From: Crocosphaera sp.
Lineage (GTDB): Bacteria > Cyanobacteriota > Cyanobacteriia > Cyanobacteriales > Microcystaceae
Direction: 5' to 3'
Length of the DNA stretch: 55,103 nucleotides
NCBI GenBank assembly: GCA_030065205.1
Contig: JASJDN010000022.1
Location: 1-55,103, forward strand
Shown here: in pieces, positions 44,330 to 53,754 of the stretch
Numbering within the stretch: position 1 is the first letter of the stretch
Layout of the letters: every line of letters starts with the position of its first letter
Position numbers and translations under genes: made by a program
The notes under the pieces: generated by a model
Database searches by the model: none
Told to the model about the DNA's origin: nothing
Seen by the model: only the letters and a program-made list of their open reading frames with translations

Positions 44330-47300
44330 CTATTGTAGCGATCGCACCATTTCAGGGAAATTTTCGATGGTTTTGGCTAAGTTTTCACTATCAAATTGTT
44401 GTTGCTGGGTTTCTAGACGATGAGCATAATCAAGCAAAATGGGACAATGATACTCTTCTCCCCATTGTTGCAAGCGTTGGGAAAATTGACGTAAATCTCT
44501 AGTAATCATCGTCTTTCGTAAATTATGCCATACTTTTTCCTCTTCCTGGTGAAGTTTTTCTAATAATTCGGGAGGAGTGGAGATAGGGTTTAAGGAACCT
44601 TTCTTAAGGTTATCTTGAGGAACAAAAGTGATGGGTTTTGTTGCTGTAAATGGAAAAAGTTTTTTTAGTGTTAGTAAAAGTTGAAGACGGCTAATAGGTC
44701 TCGTTAAAAAACCTTCACAAATTACCTTTAATTGTTCTTTTTCTTTATCTTGAGAAGACGCACTCAGAATAACAATAGGAATAGATTGGGTTTTTGGGTT
44801 TTGTTTAAGAATTTGACTGGCTTCATAACCATCCATATTAGGCATTCTCAAATCCATTAATATTAGATCAATTTGATTCATATTGACTTGTTCTATGGCT
44901 TCTTGTCCATCGTTAGCGAGTAAGATAGTATGATGAGTATCGGCAAAATAACCAATTAATAAGTCACAATTAGCCACCACATCATCTACCACTAATATAG
45001 TCAGAGGAAACAGTTGATTAAAATCGATATTTATGGTTTCTTCACAAGGAATAACATCCTGGGGTTTACCTATGACTATTTGAGGAAAAGAAACTGTAAA
45101 AATGCTACCTTTTCCTAGTTCACTTTCTAAGTGAATGGTTCCGTTTAACATCTCAGTTAAGCGACTCGTAATGGTCAATCCTAGTCCTGTTCCCCCATAT
45201 TTTCGATTACTTTGACCTTCGCTTTGAGTAAAGACATCAAAAACCCTTTTTTGTTGGTGTTCTGCAATGCCTATTCCTGTATCTTTTATAGAGATTTCAA
45301 GAGAACAATCATAGGATGTTGGGTGATGGCTAGAAGAAACCATCTGACTTGTTACACTGATTTTGATATAGCCTTTTTCAGTAAATTTTAAAGCATTTCC
45401 AACTAAATTAAAAAGGATTTGTCTCAAGCGAACTTCATCAAAAATAATAACATTAGGAACTTGATCGTCAACCTCTATTAATAATTCTAGATTTTTTTGT
45501 CTAGCTGTTTCTAGAAACATTCGCTTGATTTCAAGCATTAACCCTCTAACATCGATAGGTTCATAAGTGATCTCTATTTTTCCTGCTTCAATTTTTGACA
45601 AATCGAGAATATCATTAATCAAAGCTAATAACATTTTTCCTCCAACCGAAATTGACTCAAGATAATGACGGGAACGTTGATCAGTAATTCGTTTATCAAG
45701 TAAGTCACAAAATCCTAAAATTGCATTCATAGGAGTTCTAATTTCATGACTCATATTAGCTAAAAATTCACTCTTAGCTTTATTGGCAACTTCTGCAGCT
45801 TCTTTCGCTTTTTCTAGGGCTTCTTGGGCTGCTTTTTTTTCAGTAATATCGGTAATCGTTCCTACTAAACGATAAGCTTTTCCCTGTTTATCTCGAATAC
45901 ATTTTCCTTTCGCTGCAATCCAAATATAATGACCTTTAATATGTCGAAGACGATGAATATTTTCATATAGTTCTGTGTTACCTTGTAAATGATTTTGTAC
46001 AGATTGAATTGCTCGCTCTAAATCATCAGGATGAACATTATCTGACCAAGTCGATAAAATATTTGGTAGAGGTTGATTTTGGTAACCTAAAATCTTCATC
46101 CAAACAGGAGAATAGTAAACCGTATCGTCTCTTAAATCCCAGTCCCAAATTCCATCATTTGTGCCTGATACAGCTAAATCATAACGTCGTTCTCTTTCTC
46201 TTAGTTCTTCTTCTATTACTTGTTTCTGGCTAATTTCTTTACTAAGATTCTGATTGACTTCAATTAGTTTTTGAGTCCTAATACTAACAATATTTTCAAG
46301 CTCTTCTTGATATTTTTTAATGGATTGAAATTGATTTTTTAATATTTTTCTCATGACATCAAAATTATTAGTAAGCTGTAAAAATTCACTTATTTTCATG
46401 TCAGGCAATGGTTTTTCTTTTTGCTCTATTAAAATCTTATCAGGTAAACTTTTAGTGACGTTAGCTAATCTTTTTAAGGGAAAACTCAGAAAATGGCTAA
46501 TGCTAAAAGCTAAGAATAATCCCATGATAGAAATCAAAAACATTACTACCAAGTTTTTGATATAAAGTTGTTCTAAATAATCAAAATAATTAGCCGTTTT
46601 AATTCTTATGATTAAAGACCAGGGTAAAGGGGGAGACAAACTCATTTCTTTGACGTAGGATGATCGACGCCAACGGGTCATCAGAGGCATTCCTGGAGCA
46701 ATAGGAAGCCATTGAAAAATGGTATCCTGATCAGAGCTTTGACGAATTTCTCCTCCGTCTTTCCAGTCAAAAACCTCTAAGGAGGTAAGATTATTTTTAC
46801 TATCAGTAATTAGATGATTATCTTGATCGAGTAAAATAGTTTGTACATCAAACTTTTCTAAATTAACATCCATTAATTGGGAAAGTCTAGATAATTCAAA
46901 AGAACCATAAACCACCGCTATTAAATTATTATTTGACGGCTCAAAAATAGGAACCTGAATGCCAATATGAGGTATAGAATCAGCCTTATCGGTATGAACT
47001 TTACTAATTTGAGTTTTTTGGCTAGTGTCTAATTGTTCTAAGGAAAGAATGTGACTCATATCCATTCCGATCAAAGTTTCTTCAAATTTATTGGTCGTCG
47101 GATAAGCGTTCAAAATAATACCTTGATCATTGGTAATATAAATTTTCATTAAAGCCGGTAAAACATTTTTCATTAATGCTAAGGCTTGAGTTGGTTCTAA
47201 CTCTGACGATTCAGATAACATTAAACTGAAGGCTTCAAGTCCTTGAAAATTTTGTTGATACCAATTGTTAATATTTTTGGTGATTGTAACGCTAACGGTT

Positions 47301-47917
47301 TCAATCTCTGCTTTAATTTCCGATTCAATAAACCTCAGACTTTCTTGCCCTTGTAACACCGTTAAGAGAAGGCTAGGAAACAAGATAAATGCTAATAGAA
47401 AATTGAAAAAAGTTTGTCGAAGAGAAAGGGCAGGTTTTGATGTTTGAGGGTTAATTAGATGTTCAAGGGGAAGATAAAAAATGATAAAATTAGCAATGAG
47501 GGCGTTAAAAATAGCATTAATACCCTGTTTTAAAGCAATCAAAACAGTTCCTGAACCAGAAACCGGTAAAATTAACCCATAAAATAGCCCCACCAGAGGC
47601 ATTCCTAATAACAGCCAATAAACAGCATCAAGGATGACAAAATTGCAGTAGCGACGGGACAATAGGGCGATGAAGAGACTTTCTAGGGTAAAGATAATCA
47701 TGGCATAGGGATGATCCCAAAGATAATAGGTAATGCTACCTGCTATCATCCCCGCAAAAGTTCCCCAAAAAATGCCGTAGTAATAAACAACCATTAAAAC
47801 AGCAATACTACCAAAGAGGAAATCTACCCCAAAAAATAGAGGGAATTTGTAATAATTACCTAAGACTCCAAGGAACAATAATAGGGAGAGAATGCCATAA
47901 TATCGAAGATTCCCCAT
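44330..47917 (-). CDS. Hybrid sensor histidine kinase (membrane, Cache, PAS, HisKA, REC)
   Basis: A 1195-residue membrane kinase. Residues 1-155 hold five or six membrane helices (MASE-like), another span lies near 170-190, then a large extracytoplasmic Cache-like domain (about 195-450) and a further span near 455-475. After a coiled linker come PAS (about 575-690, IWDWDLRDDTVYYS, then WIAAKGKCIRDKQG), HisKA with MSHEIRTPMNAILGF (His near 722), HATPase (NLVGNALKFTEKG near 838; GTGLGLTI), a receiver (ILMDLRMPNMDG near 1020) and an HPt-like helical C-terminus that lacks a clear HxxKG histidine. It heads the operon with the GGDEF and binding-protein genes. Confidence 0.92.
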   Translation of the reverse strand: MGNLRYYGILSLLLFLGVLGNYYKFPLFFGVDFLFGSIAVLMVVYYYGIFWGTFAGMIAGSITYYLWDHPYAMIIFTLESLFIALLSRRYCNFVILDAVYWLLLGMPLVGLFYGLILPVSGSGTVLIALKQGINAIFNALIANFIIFYLPLEHLINPQTSKPALSLRQTFFNFLLAFILFPSLLLTVLQGQESLRFIESEIKAEIETVSVTITKNINNWYQQNFQGLEAFSLMLSESSELEPTQALALMKNVLPALMKIYITNDQGIILNAYPTTNKFEETLIGMDMSHILSLEQLDTSQKTQISKVHTDKADSIPHIGIQVPIFEPSNNNLIAVVYGSFELSRLSQLMDVNLEKFDVQTILLDQDNHLITDSKNNLTSLEVFDWKDGGEIRQSSDQDTIFQWLPIAPGMPLMTRWRRSSYVKEMSLSPPLPWSLIIRIKTANYFDYLEQLYIKNLVVMFLISIMGLFLAFSISHFLSFPLKRLANVTKSLPDKILIEQKEKPLPDMKISEFLQLTNNFDVMRKILKNQFQSIKKYQEELENIVSIRTQKLIEVNQNLSKEISQKQVIEEELRERERRYDLAVSGTNDGIWDWDLRDDTVYYSPVWMKILGYQNQPLPNILSTWSDNVHPDDLERAIQSVQNHLQGNTELYENIHRLRHIKGHYIWIAAKGKCIRDKQGKAYRLVGTITDITEKKAAQEALEKAKEAAEVANKAKSEFLANMSHEIRTPMNAILGFCDLLDKRITDQRSRHYLESISVGGKMLLALINDILDLSKIEAGKIEITYEPIDVRGLMLEIKRMFLETARQKNLELLIEVDDQVPNVIIFDEVRLRQILFNLVGNALKFTEKGYIKISVTSQMVSSSHHPTSYDCSLEISIKDTGIGIAEHQQKRVFDVFTQSEGQSNRKYGGTGLGLTITSRLTEMLNGTIHLESELGKGSIFTVSFPQIVIGKPQDVIPCEETINIDFNQLFPLTILVVDDVVANCDLLIGYFADTHHTILLANDGQEAIEQVNMNQIDLILMDLRMPNMDGYEASQILKQNPKTQSIPIVILSASSQDKEKEQLKVICEGFLTRPISRLQLLLTLKKLFPFTATKPITFVPQDNLKKGSLNPISTPPELLEKLHQEEEKVWHNLRKTMITRDLRQFSQRLQQWGEEYHCPILLDYAHRLETQQQQFDSENLAKTIENFPEMVRSLQ

Positions 47918-48009
47918 TCATCTAATTTTTTTATGAACAATATGTACCTACCTCTATCTTACCAAGTGATTAACGATAGGTAATGGGGAATTTTAGCATC
48001 CTTTAGCTG

Positions 48010-48372
48010 TTAATGGTGGTGTTGTTGAGTATGATCACTATCATGATTTGTATGATTGTGGGGTTCTGAACGAATTTCCACAGGGCCAACTTGCCACCTA
48101 CCCAAATTAATCAAAGACATGGTTTCTACGCCAACAGATACAACCCCCATGCTCACTAACCCAGTGGCAATAGTTCCCATCGCAACGCTACCAAAAGAGA
48201 TTAATCCCATGGGAACAATACCAATAGCGACAATTCCCATCGGTGCAATACCAATAGCAATATAACCGGTTGGAGTAATGCCAATAGAAATAAGTTTCCT
48301 TTTCTTTTGATTATTACATTCTCCTGTGGCTTGAATATCAATCAGTTCGTCAGATTTTAATTTAACTGCCAT
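48010..48372 (-). CDS. Glycine-pentad repeat protein with His-rich tail
   Basis: A 120-residue protein. From residue 27 to 96 a glycine falls at every fifth position (31, 36, 41 ... 81, then 91 and 96; only 86 is Ser), with strongly hydrophobic residues between, as in ITPTG, YIAIG, IAPMG, IVAIG, IVPMG. This is a pentapeptide repeat but not the usual A(D/N)Lxx type. The last 16 residues hold seven His (HNHTNH, HTQQHHH), a likely metal site. I know no name for the family. It may form a compact hydrophobic solenoid or a membrane-associated sheet. Upstream of it, toward 48.5 kb, lies a canonical pentapeptide-repeat gene on the same strand, transcribed toward it. Confidence 0.8.
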   Translation of the reverse strand: MAVKLKSDELIDIQATGECNNQKKRKLISIGITPTGYIAIGIAPMGIVAIGIVPMGLISFGSVAMGTIATGLVSMGVVSVGVETMSLINLGRWQVGPVEIRSEPHNHTNHDSDHTQQHHH

Positions 48373-48508
48373 AATTTAGTTGGACTAAAACGCTTTTTTA
48401 GGACTCTATCTTACTGATCACCCCTATGAATCGTCAAAAGACAGCCCGTCAAACTTGATTTCCCCCCTGCTCCCCCAGTCTCCCCCTGCTCCCTCTGCTC
48501 TACCTCCT

Positions 48509-49471
48509 TCAAGGATGAATACTACCATCCGGCATAGTGGCTTCAGTTAAATTAATATTACTGATGTTACTGTTGCGAAAGTTAGCATTACGAAAATCTC
48601 CCCCTTGCAGAGACGCATCAATTAAATTTGCACCCCGCAAAACACTGTCATTTAAGAGGGTTCGAGACAGTAACCCATAGCCTAAATTAGCATGACGTAA
48701 AATCGCCCCTTTCAAGTTCGCTTTTTGCAGATTAGCCGCCGATAAATCAATTTCACTGGCTAAGGTAATGGCTCGTAGATTGAACTCCGATAACGCAACC
48801 AAATTAAGATTAACTTCCCGTAAAACAGCCCCACTTAAATTAGCTCCTTTTAAATTCGCTCGACTAAAATTAGCCCCTTGTAAAAAAGCTTCTTGGAGGT
48901 CAATATTATGGAGTTTGCTGTCACTAATATCTGCTTTATAAAGGTTAGCATTGGTTAAATCCACTTCCCTGAGATCGGCCCCACTGAGATCGGCCCGACT
49001 TAAATTTGCGCCACTGAGATCCACCTCGCTTAAGTTCGCTTCGCTGAGGTCTACACGGTTTAATTTTGCCCCACTGAGAATAGCACCGGATAGGTTGGCT
49101 CCCTGTAGATTCGCACTTCTGAGATCAGCGTCACTAAGATTGACTTGTTTAAGATTAGCACCGCTTAAATCTGCACTAACTAAACTCGCATTTTCTAAAT
49201 CGACCCAACTTAAATCAGCATGACTTAAATTTGCTCCGGTTAAGTCAGCGTTGGTTAATTTAGCACTAAGCAAACGAGCATAAGCTAACTCAACACGGTT
49301 TAAATTCGCGCCACTGAGGTCAGTTCCGCTTAAATTTGCCCAATCCAAAGCAGATCGGCTTAAATTGACCTCTGTGAGCTTTTCTGTGATCAACTCGATT
49401 CGCTGTAGGTCTAGCCGACTAAAATCTCTGTTTCCCTGACCGTATTGCCAGATTAATGCTTCAACATCCAA
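48509..49471 (-). CDS. Pentapeptide-repeat protein
   Basis: A 320-residue right-handed beta-helix protein: after about 35 residues it consists of tandem A(D/N)LSG-type pentapeptides (for example DLSGANLNRVELAYARL, SADLSGANLKQ), roughly 50 of them, up to NINLTEAT near the end. No other domain is seen, so it is a soluble solenoid of unknown role. The start is TTG 49471, since no in-frame ATG precedes the repeats and an upstream ATG is cut off by a stop. It probably shares an operon direction with the glycine-pentad gene. Confidence 0.9.
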   Translation of the reverse strand: MDVEALIWQYGQGNRDFSRLDLQRIELITEKLTEVNLSRSALDWANLSGTDLSGANLNRVELAYARLLSAKLTNADLTGANLSHADLSWVDLENASLVSADLSGANLKQVNLSDADLRSANLQGANLSGAILSGAKLNRVDLSEANLSEVDLSGANLSRADLSGADLREVDLTNANLYKADISDSKLHNIDLQEAFLQGANFSRANLKGANLSGAVLREVNLNLVALSEFNLRAITLASEIDLSAANLQKANLKGAILRHANLGYGLLSRTLLNDSVLRGANLIDASLQGGDFRNANFRNSNISNINLTEATMPDGSIHP

Positions 49472-49648
49472 TTTCTTTACATAACGGTAACTTAATCTCT
49501 CAGGGATGAGGGTTAGAGGTGGTTAAGAAACTTTTGTTCGCTAGAGCGGAAACTTCGTTTTGGAACTTCTGTTCGCTAGAGCCGGAGCTTCGCTGTGGAA
49601 CTTCTGAGTTCGTTAACCTATCCTCTGATTACTTTCCTCATCTCTCTT

Positions 49649-50239
49649 TTACTGCCAGGCCAGATAGGGTAATGTTTGCGCTGTCTGCTTAATCTGTTCT
49701 GGATTTTGAATTAATTGACCACAACTGTCCCATGTTCCTTCAAGAAGCATTTGACGAGACCCTTCTCCCATAGAAATATCTGCTACCCAATCATCGCATT
49801 TGACCTGCTTGGCTGCTAAATCAAGGGTAATTTGAGCTTGAGGATTACTTTGCAGTTTACTTTGTAAGGTTTTGACCGTTTCAGCCGAGGCCGTCACACA
49901 GGGAACCCCGTTGGCAATACAGTTACCGAAAAAAATTTCGGCGAAACTTTCGCCAATAATGGCGTTAATTCCCCATCGGATAATAGCTTGAGGGGCGTGT
50001 TCCCGTGAGGAACCACAGCCGAAATTTCCATTGACCACTAAAATGTTAGCGGATTGATATTGGGGTTGATCAAAGGGATGTTCTCCGTTGAGTTGGGCGC
50101 GATCATCAGCAAACACCTGTTCTCCTAACCCGTCAAAGGTGACGCAACGTAAAAATCGTGCAGGAATAATGCGATCAGTGTCGATATCGTCCCCTACTAA
50201 GGGAATACCTCGCCCAGAAATTAAGTTCACTTGGTTCAT
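49649..50239 (-). CDS. leuD: 3-isopropylmalate dehydratase small subunit
   Basis: A 196-residue Leu[22 protein letters not shown] at the start, [14 protein letters not shown] (swivelling domain signature) and [18 protein letters not shown]. With LeuC it interconverts 2- and 3-isopropylmalate in leucine synthesis; leuC is not in the window. Complete. Confidence 0.96.
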   Translation of the reverse strand: MNQVNLISGRGIPLVGDDIDTDRIIPARFLRCVTFDGLGEQVFADDRAQLNGEHPFDQPQYQSANILVVNGNFGCGSSREHAPQAIIRWGINAIIGESFAEIFFGNCIANGVPCVTASAETVKTLQSKLQSNPQAQITLDLAAKQVKCDDWVADISMGEGSRQMLLEGTWDSCGQLIQNPEQIKQTAQTLPYLAWQ

Positions 50240-50673
50240 TGAATGGTTGCCTATCCCTTCCTATAGTTATCAATTCAGAAGACTCTCTTTCCCTATGATA
50301 ATCCTTAAATTCCTGGGAAACAGCAAAGGGTTAGGGAAATTTAAAATTCCAAAACACCAAAATCTATTTTTCCTGCTCATAATTTAATTTATATATTAAA
50401 AGTAAATAAAAAAACTAACTATCGCAATCAGGTTTCAGTTGTGAGAAAGGGTTTAACACTTCGACTCCGCTCAGTGTTAAACCCGTACAAATGGCTCTTG
50501 TAGGGACATAATATTATTATGTCCTAATGGTTTTCATATATAATTCCTGATTGCTATATCACCAACAAACCAATGCCAATTTTGGTAATTAGCCAGAGTG
50601 GGACTAATTTATCAGCACTATTTTCTAAGTTTTTGCGTAATCTATAATACCCAGTTTAGAAAAACGAATAATT
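50240..50673. other. Intergenic region with one MITE-like copy
   Basis: Apart from the leuD upstream region, the gap holds the complete GCAATCAGG element (50424-50554). 50555-50673 shows nothing recognisable. Confidence 0.6.
50424..50554 (-). mobile_element. MITE-like repeat, copy 2 (terminal repeats GCAATCAGG/CCTGATTGC)
   Basis: A 131-bp element with 9-bp terminal inverted repeats GCAATCAGG (50424-50432) and CCTGATTGC (50546-50554). Inside are the palindrome GGACATAAT/ATTATGTCC and the hairpin GTTTAACACT/AGTGTTAAAC. The same sequence, inverted and lacking one end, lies at 38860-38981. TATC/TATA words flank it and may be target remnants. Confidence 0.8.
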
Positions 50674-51810
50674 TTAGCTACAATAATCTTTTAAAGCGTA
50701 GGCAACTTGTTCTTGTTCTTCGGGGGAAAGATCGGGGAACATGGGTAAAGATAACACTTCTTGGGCTACTTGTTCAGTGACAGGAAAGGCTCCTTCTTGA
50801 TAACCTAAACTTTGGTAAACTTTTTGTAAATGTAAGGGAATGGGATAATAAATCATGGAAATAATCCCTTTTTCTTGTAGCTTGTCTCGGAGGTTATCTC
50901 TGGTGGTTGTGTCTGGGTTACTTTTATTTTCAACTAAAATGGTGTATTGATTCCAAACATGATACCCTCCTCTAATCTCTTGAGGCAGTTGTATTCCTGG
51001 AATGGGGGTTAAGAGTTGATGATAGTGTTGAGCAATTTCTCTTCTTTGCTCATTCCATCGATCAAGATAACGCAATTTAACTTGCAAAATCGCTGCTTGG
51101 ATACTGTCAAGACGACTATTAATGCCCACCACATCGTGATAATACCGTTGGGCCGAACCATGTTCTTTAATGACTCGCATGGTTTGGGCGATCGCTTCAT
51201 CATTGGTGGTAACAGCCCCACCATCTCCACAAGTTCCTAAATTTTTCGTCGGAAAGAAGCTAAAACAGCCAATATGACCGATACTACCTACGATCTTATC
51301 ATCCCATTTGGCGCCGGTGGCTTGGGCGCAGTCTTCAATGACATAAAGGTTATGTTTTTGGGCAATCTCCATGATACGAGTCATATTCATCGGTTGCCCG
51401 AAGAGATGAACGGGAATAATGGCTTTGGTTTGGGGGGTAATGGCTGCTTCTAGGGCTTCAACATCAATGTTAAAGGTGTCCCGTGCGATATCTACAAAAA
51501 CGGGTTTAGCCCCCACTAAACTGATGGTTTCCGCCGTCGCAATGAAAGTAAAGGGGGTGGTAATCACTTCATCCCCGGCACCGATATTTAAAGCCCGTAA
51601 CGCTAAATAAAGCGCGTCTGTCCCTGAGTTACACCCAACACAGTAAGAACTACCGACATATTGAGCCAACTGTTGCTCAAAGTCGCTCACAACCGTACCT
51701 CCGATATAACGGCCGGAACGCACGACCTCGAGGACTGCACGATCAATGTCATCGCTGATGAGCTTGTACTGACGGACTAAATCAACAGGGGGGATGGTAT
51801 TCACTGTCAT
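50674..51810 (-). CDS. DegT/DnrJ/EryC1/StrS-family aminotransferase
   Basis: A 378-residue PLP enzyme: PPVDLVRQYKLISDDIDRAV, GCNSGTDALYLALRAL, FVDIARDTFNID, VIEDCAQATGAKW (near the Asp that binds the PLP ring) and the Schiff-base Lys in FSFFPTKNLGTCGDGGAV. Such enzymes aminate keto-sugars for surface polysaccharides. ATG 51810 (MTVNTI) is preferred to an upstream ATG at 51843. The only other sugar gene here is the RmlD-like gene at 27 kb. Confidence 0.93.
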   Translation of the reverse strand: MTVNTIPPVDLVRQYKLISDDIDRAVLEVVRSGRYIGGTVVSDFEQQLAQYVGSSYCVGCNSGTDALYLALRALNIGAGDEVITTPFTFIATAETISLVGAKPVFVDIARDTFNIDVEALEAAITPQTKAIIPVHLFGQPMNMTRIMEIAQKHNLYVIEDCAQATGAKWDDKIVGSIGHIGCFSFFPTKNLGTCGDGGAVTTNDEAIAQTMRVIKEHGSAQRYYHDVVGINSRLDSIQAAILQVKLRYLDRWNEQRREIAQHYHQLLTPIPGIQLPQEIRGGYHVWNQYTILVENKSNPDTTTRDNLRDKLQEKGIISMIYYPIPLHLQKVYQSLGYQEGAFPVTEQVAQEVLSLPMFPDLSPEEQEQVAYALKDYCS

Positions 51811-51876
51811 CTTAAACCAAAGGTTTTTACTTAATGAAAGCAAATTTTTTCACAAAAGGGAAGTGGTTTGATGCAA

Positions 51877-52836
51877 TTAAGCAGAAAGCGACTTAGTAAT
51901 GGTTTGTTGATGAAAGTAAGTAACCCTTTGGCGCACCAGATGACAAAAATGAGTGATAGGAGGGATGGTCATGCGATCGCTGGTTGAGACTAAAACCACT
52001 TCACGGGTTAAGGGTTGAAGTGATTTTTGCTGAGATTGATCAACCATCGGGGCTAAAGAACGCACCGCTAAAGAATTATCTTGGCTGGTTTCAATCAAGG
52101 CTGTTTCTGGCAATAAAGCCACGATTTCCCCTTGTCTGACTACCCCACGAAAAGCATCTAAGGTATTTAATTCCATTACTGCATTAATGCTTAAATTATG
52201 AATTGAATACCATTCTTGTAGTAGTCTTTGCATTCCATAACCATCTTTAAAGACCACTTGAGGATATTTGAGTAACTCTGTATGGGGAACCTGTTCATAC
52301 CTCGTTAACGGATGATTGGCCGCCATTAAAATATCTATTTTTTCTTCATATAATAAATCGACTGTCATCTCAGGGCTAGTGGTCAAAAAACGATTATTCA
52401 TGACGATGGCAATATCCACTAACCCATCTCTTAATACCTTTAAGGCGCGATCGCTCCCTAAGGCCGTCACGCGTAATTGAACTTGAGGATAATCTAAACA
52501 AAATTGTTGTAAAATCGGGGGCAAAAAATGGGAGCAAACGGAGTGAATGGCAGCTACACAGAGTTCGGGTTGTTTCCCTGCTTGTAAATCTTTGATTTCT
52601 TGCCCAATAATTTCCCATTCTTGACACATTTTCTTTGCTCTTGGCAACAATTTTTCTCCGGCTACCGTCAGCTTAGCTTGGGTGGACCGATGAAACAATA
52701 AAGCCCCTAGGGTTGCTTCTAGGGCCTGTATTTGTCGGCTAATGGTGGATTGAGTGATGCCACACTGACTGGCCGCCTGTCCAAAACTCCCCGTTTCTGC
52801 GATCACTAGGAATGCTTGTAGTTGCTCGATTCGCAT
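51877..52836 (-). CDS. LysR-family transcriptional regulator (NtcB-like?)
   Basis: A 319-residue LysR protein: MRIEQLQAFLVIAETGSFGQ and then SQCGITQSTISRQIQALEATLGALLFHRST form the winged helix-turn-helix; the rest is the two-lobed inducer domain (GSDRALKVLRDGLVDIAIV). The HTH wording resembles NtcB, the nitrite-responsive regulator of nitrate assimilation, but this is memory only and no nitrogen genes lie nearby. ATG 52836 begins the HTH; the in-frame start at 52869 adds 11 residues. It is divergent from crcB and could regulate it. Confidence 0.88.
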   Translation of the reverse strand: MRIEQLQAFLVIAETGSFGQAASQCGITQSTISRQIQALEATLGALLFHRSTQAKLTVAGEKLLPRAKKMCQEWEIIGQEIKDLQAGKQPELCVAAIHSVCSHFLPPILQQFCLDYPQVQLRVTALGSDRALKVLRDGLVDIAIVMNNRFLTTSPEMTVDLLYEEKIDILMAANHPLTRYEQVPHTELLKYPQVVFKDGYGMQRLLQEWYSIHNLSINAVMELNTLDAFRGVVRQGEIVALLPETALIETSQDNSLAVRSLAPMVDQSQQKSLQPLTREVVLVSTSDRMTIPPITHFCHLVRQRVTYFHQQTITKSLSA

Positions 52837-52941
52837 GGATAAGGCTGTCAATATCTTAATAATTCTCACCTTATCTTATTTTTATTCCTTATTTCGTAGA
52901 AATTGATACTAAACTTATTAATCATTGATAATTTCTTGAAT

Positions 52942-53319
52942 ATGGAGTCTGTATCATGGTTGATAGTCTTTTTAGGTGGCGGTTTAGGTAGTTGTGGCCG
53001 TTATTTGATTAGTAAAATAATTAATGAACAAGTTAACACCCTGTTTCCTTGGGGAACGTTAACAGTCAATTTAATCGGTTGCTTGGTCATTGGTATCATA
53101 ATCGGTTTAATTGAGAGATTTCCCATTCATCCCTATTGGGGACTCCTTTTAGTGACGGGATTTTGTGGAGGGTTTACCACATTTTCCTCTTTTTCTTTAG
53201 AAAACAATTTGTTATTGAGAAACCAAGAATATACTTTATTATTAATTTATACGTTTATGAGTTTATTGTGGGGATTTGCTGGAACTTTTCTTGGTTTAAT
53301 GTTGGTTAAAAGAATTTAA
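52942..53319 (+). CDS. crcB: Fluoride exporter CrcB/Fluc
   Basis: A 125-residue four-helix membrane protein: FLGGGLGSCGRYLIS, FPWGTLTVNLIGCLVIG and LLVTGFCGGFTTFSSFSLEN, the pore-lining Asn and Phe motifs of Fluc channels. Fluc dimers let fluoride out of the cell. ATG 52942 (MESVSWL) fits the family start; TTG 52903 would add 13 unrelated residues. No fluoride riboswitch is visible in the upstream 70 bases. Confidence 0.95.
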   Translation: MESVSWLIVFLGGGLGSCGRYLISKIINEQVNTLFPWGTLTVNLIGCLVIGIIIGLIERFPIHPYWGLLLVTGFCGGFTTFSSFSLENNLLLRNQEYTLLLIYTFMSLLWGFAGTFLGLMLVKRI

Positions 53320-53333
53320 TTTTCCAAAGAAGT

Positions 53334-53639
53334 CCGGTTCTAGATAAGATCAATTTTGATATTTCCGAGATTTCGGCTGATGGTTTAATTGGCCCAGTTG
53401 ATGGGTTAAGGTCTGTCAGTTATGAGTTTTGTATTCCTGCCAATGAGCAAACGGTTAAAATAATACAAACCATAGATTCTACTATCAATATTTATCCTCA
53501 AAGTCCAGGTAGAATTGGTTGTAAAAACAATCAATTTCTTTGTGTTGCTGAGACTCATAATAAACAATGGAAAGAGATCCTTTTGTCTATTGCTAAGTTA
53601 GATTACGTAGAACACATTGAGCAATTTTGGGGTGAATAA
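53334..53639 (+). pseudogene. Headless small gene after crcB
   Basis: A frame without ATG runs from about 53334 to TAA 53637-53639 and encodes a well-ordered 100-residue product: INFDISEISADGLIGPVDG, LRSVSYEFCIPANEQ, SPGRIGCKNNQFLCVAETH and ILLSIAKLDYVEHIEQFWGE. The even composition and paired Cys suggest a real, formerly exported small protein whose start, probably with a signal peptide, has been lost at the junction with crcB. I do not recognise a named family. A GTG/TTG start within the frame cannot be ruled out. Confidence 0.6.
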
Positions 53640-53657
53640 AGTAGAATTGTGGGGAGG

Positions 53658-53702
53658 ATCAAACAATATTATAATTATATAAAGATGACTCAATTAGTTT
53701 AG
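53658..53702 (+). repeat. Fragment matching the 5' end of the RelB-like antitoxin gene
   Basis: ATCAAACAATATTATA (53658-53673) and ATGACTCAATTA (53685-53696) repeat the leader and first codons of the antitoxin gene at 54485 (ATCAAATAATATTATA at 54464-54479, then the same ATG codons). Here the frame stops after five codons. It looks like a cut-off promoter-plus-start duplicate, separated from the other copy by the VapBC pair. Confidence 0.6.
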
Positions 53703-53754
53703 GATGGTTGCCACCAAGATTGAACCTCCTTAAGTTCATCTGGTTAAATATTTT

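Noticed and set aside
48056..48265. Plus-strand frame with regular Pro/Ile repeats
   Set aside because: Antisense shadow of the glycine-pentad gene.
48951..49223. Plus-strand repetitive open frame (LRSAPLRSA-type repeats)
   Set aside because: It is the antisense shadow of the pentapeptide-repeat gene; its periodicity derives from those repeats.
51877..52836. Firm naming of the LysR protein as NtcB
   Set aside because: The helix-turn-helix looks similar, but there are no nitrate genes nearby and LysR proteins are too alike to name by eye.
52870..52941. Possible fluoride riboswitch before crcB
   Set aside because: The spacer is AT-rich and lacks the conserved GG..GATGG core and the pseudoknot arms.
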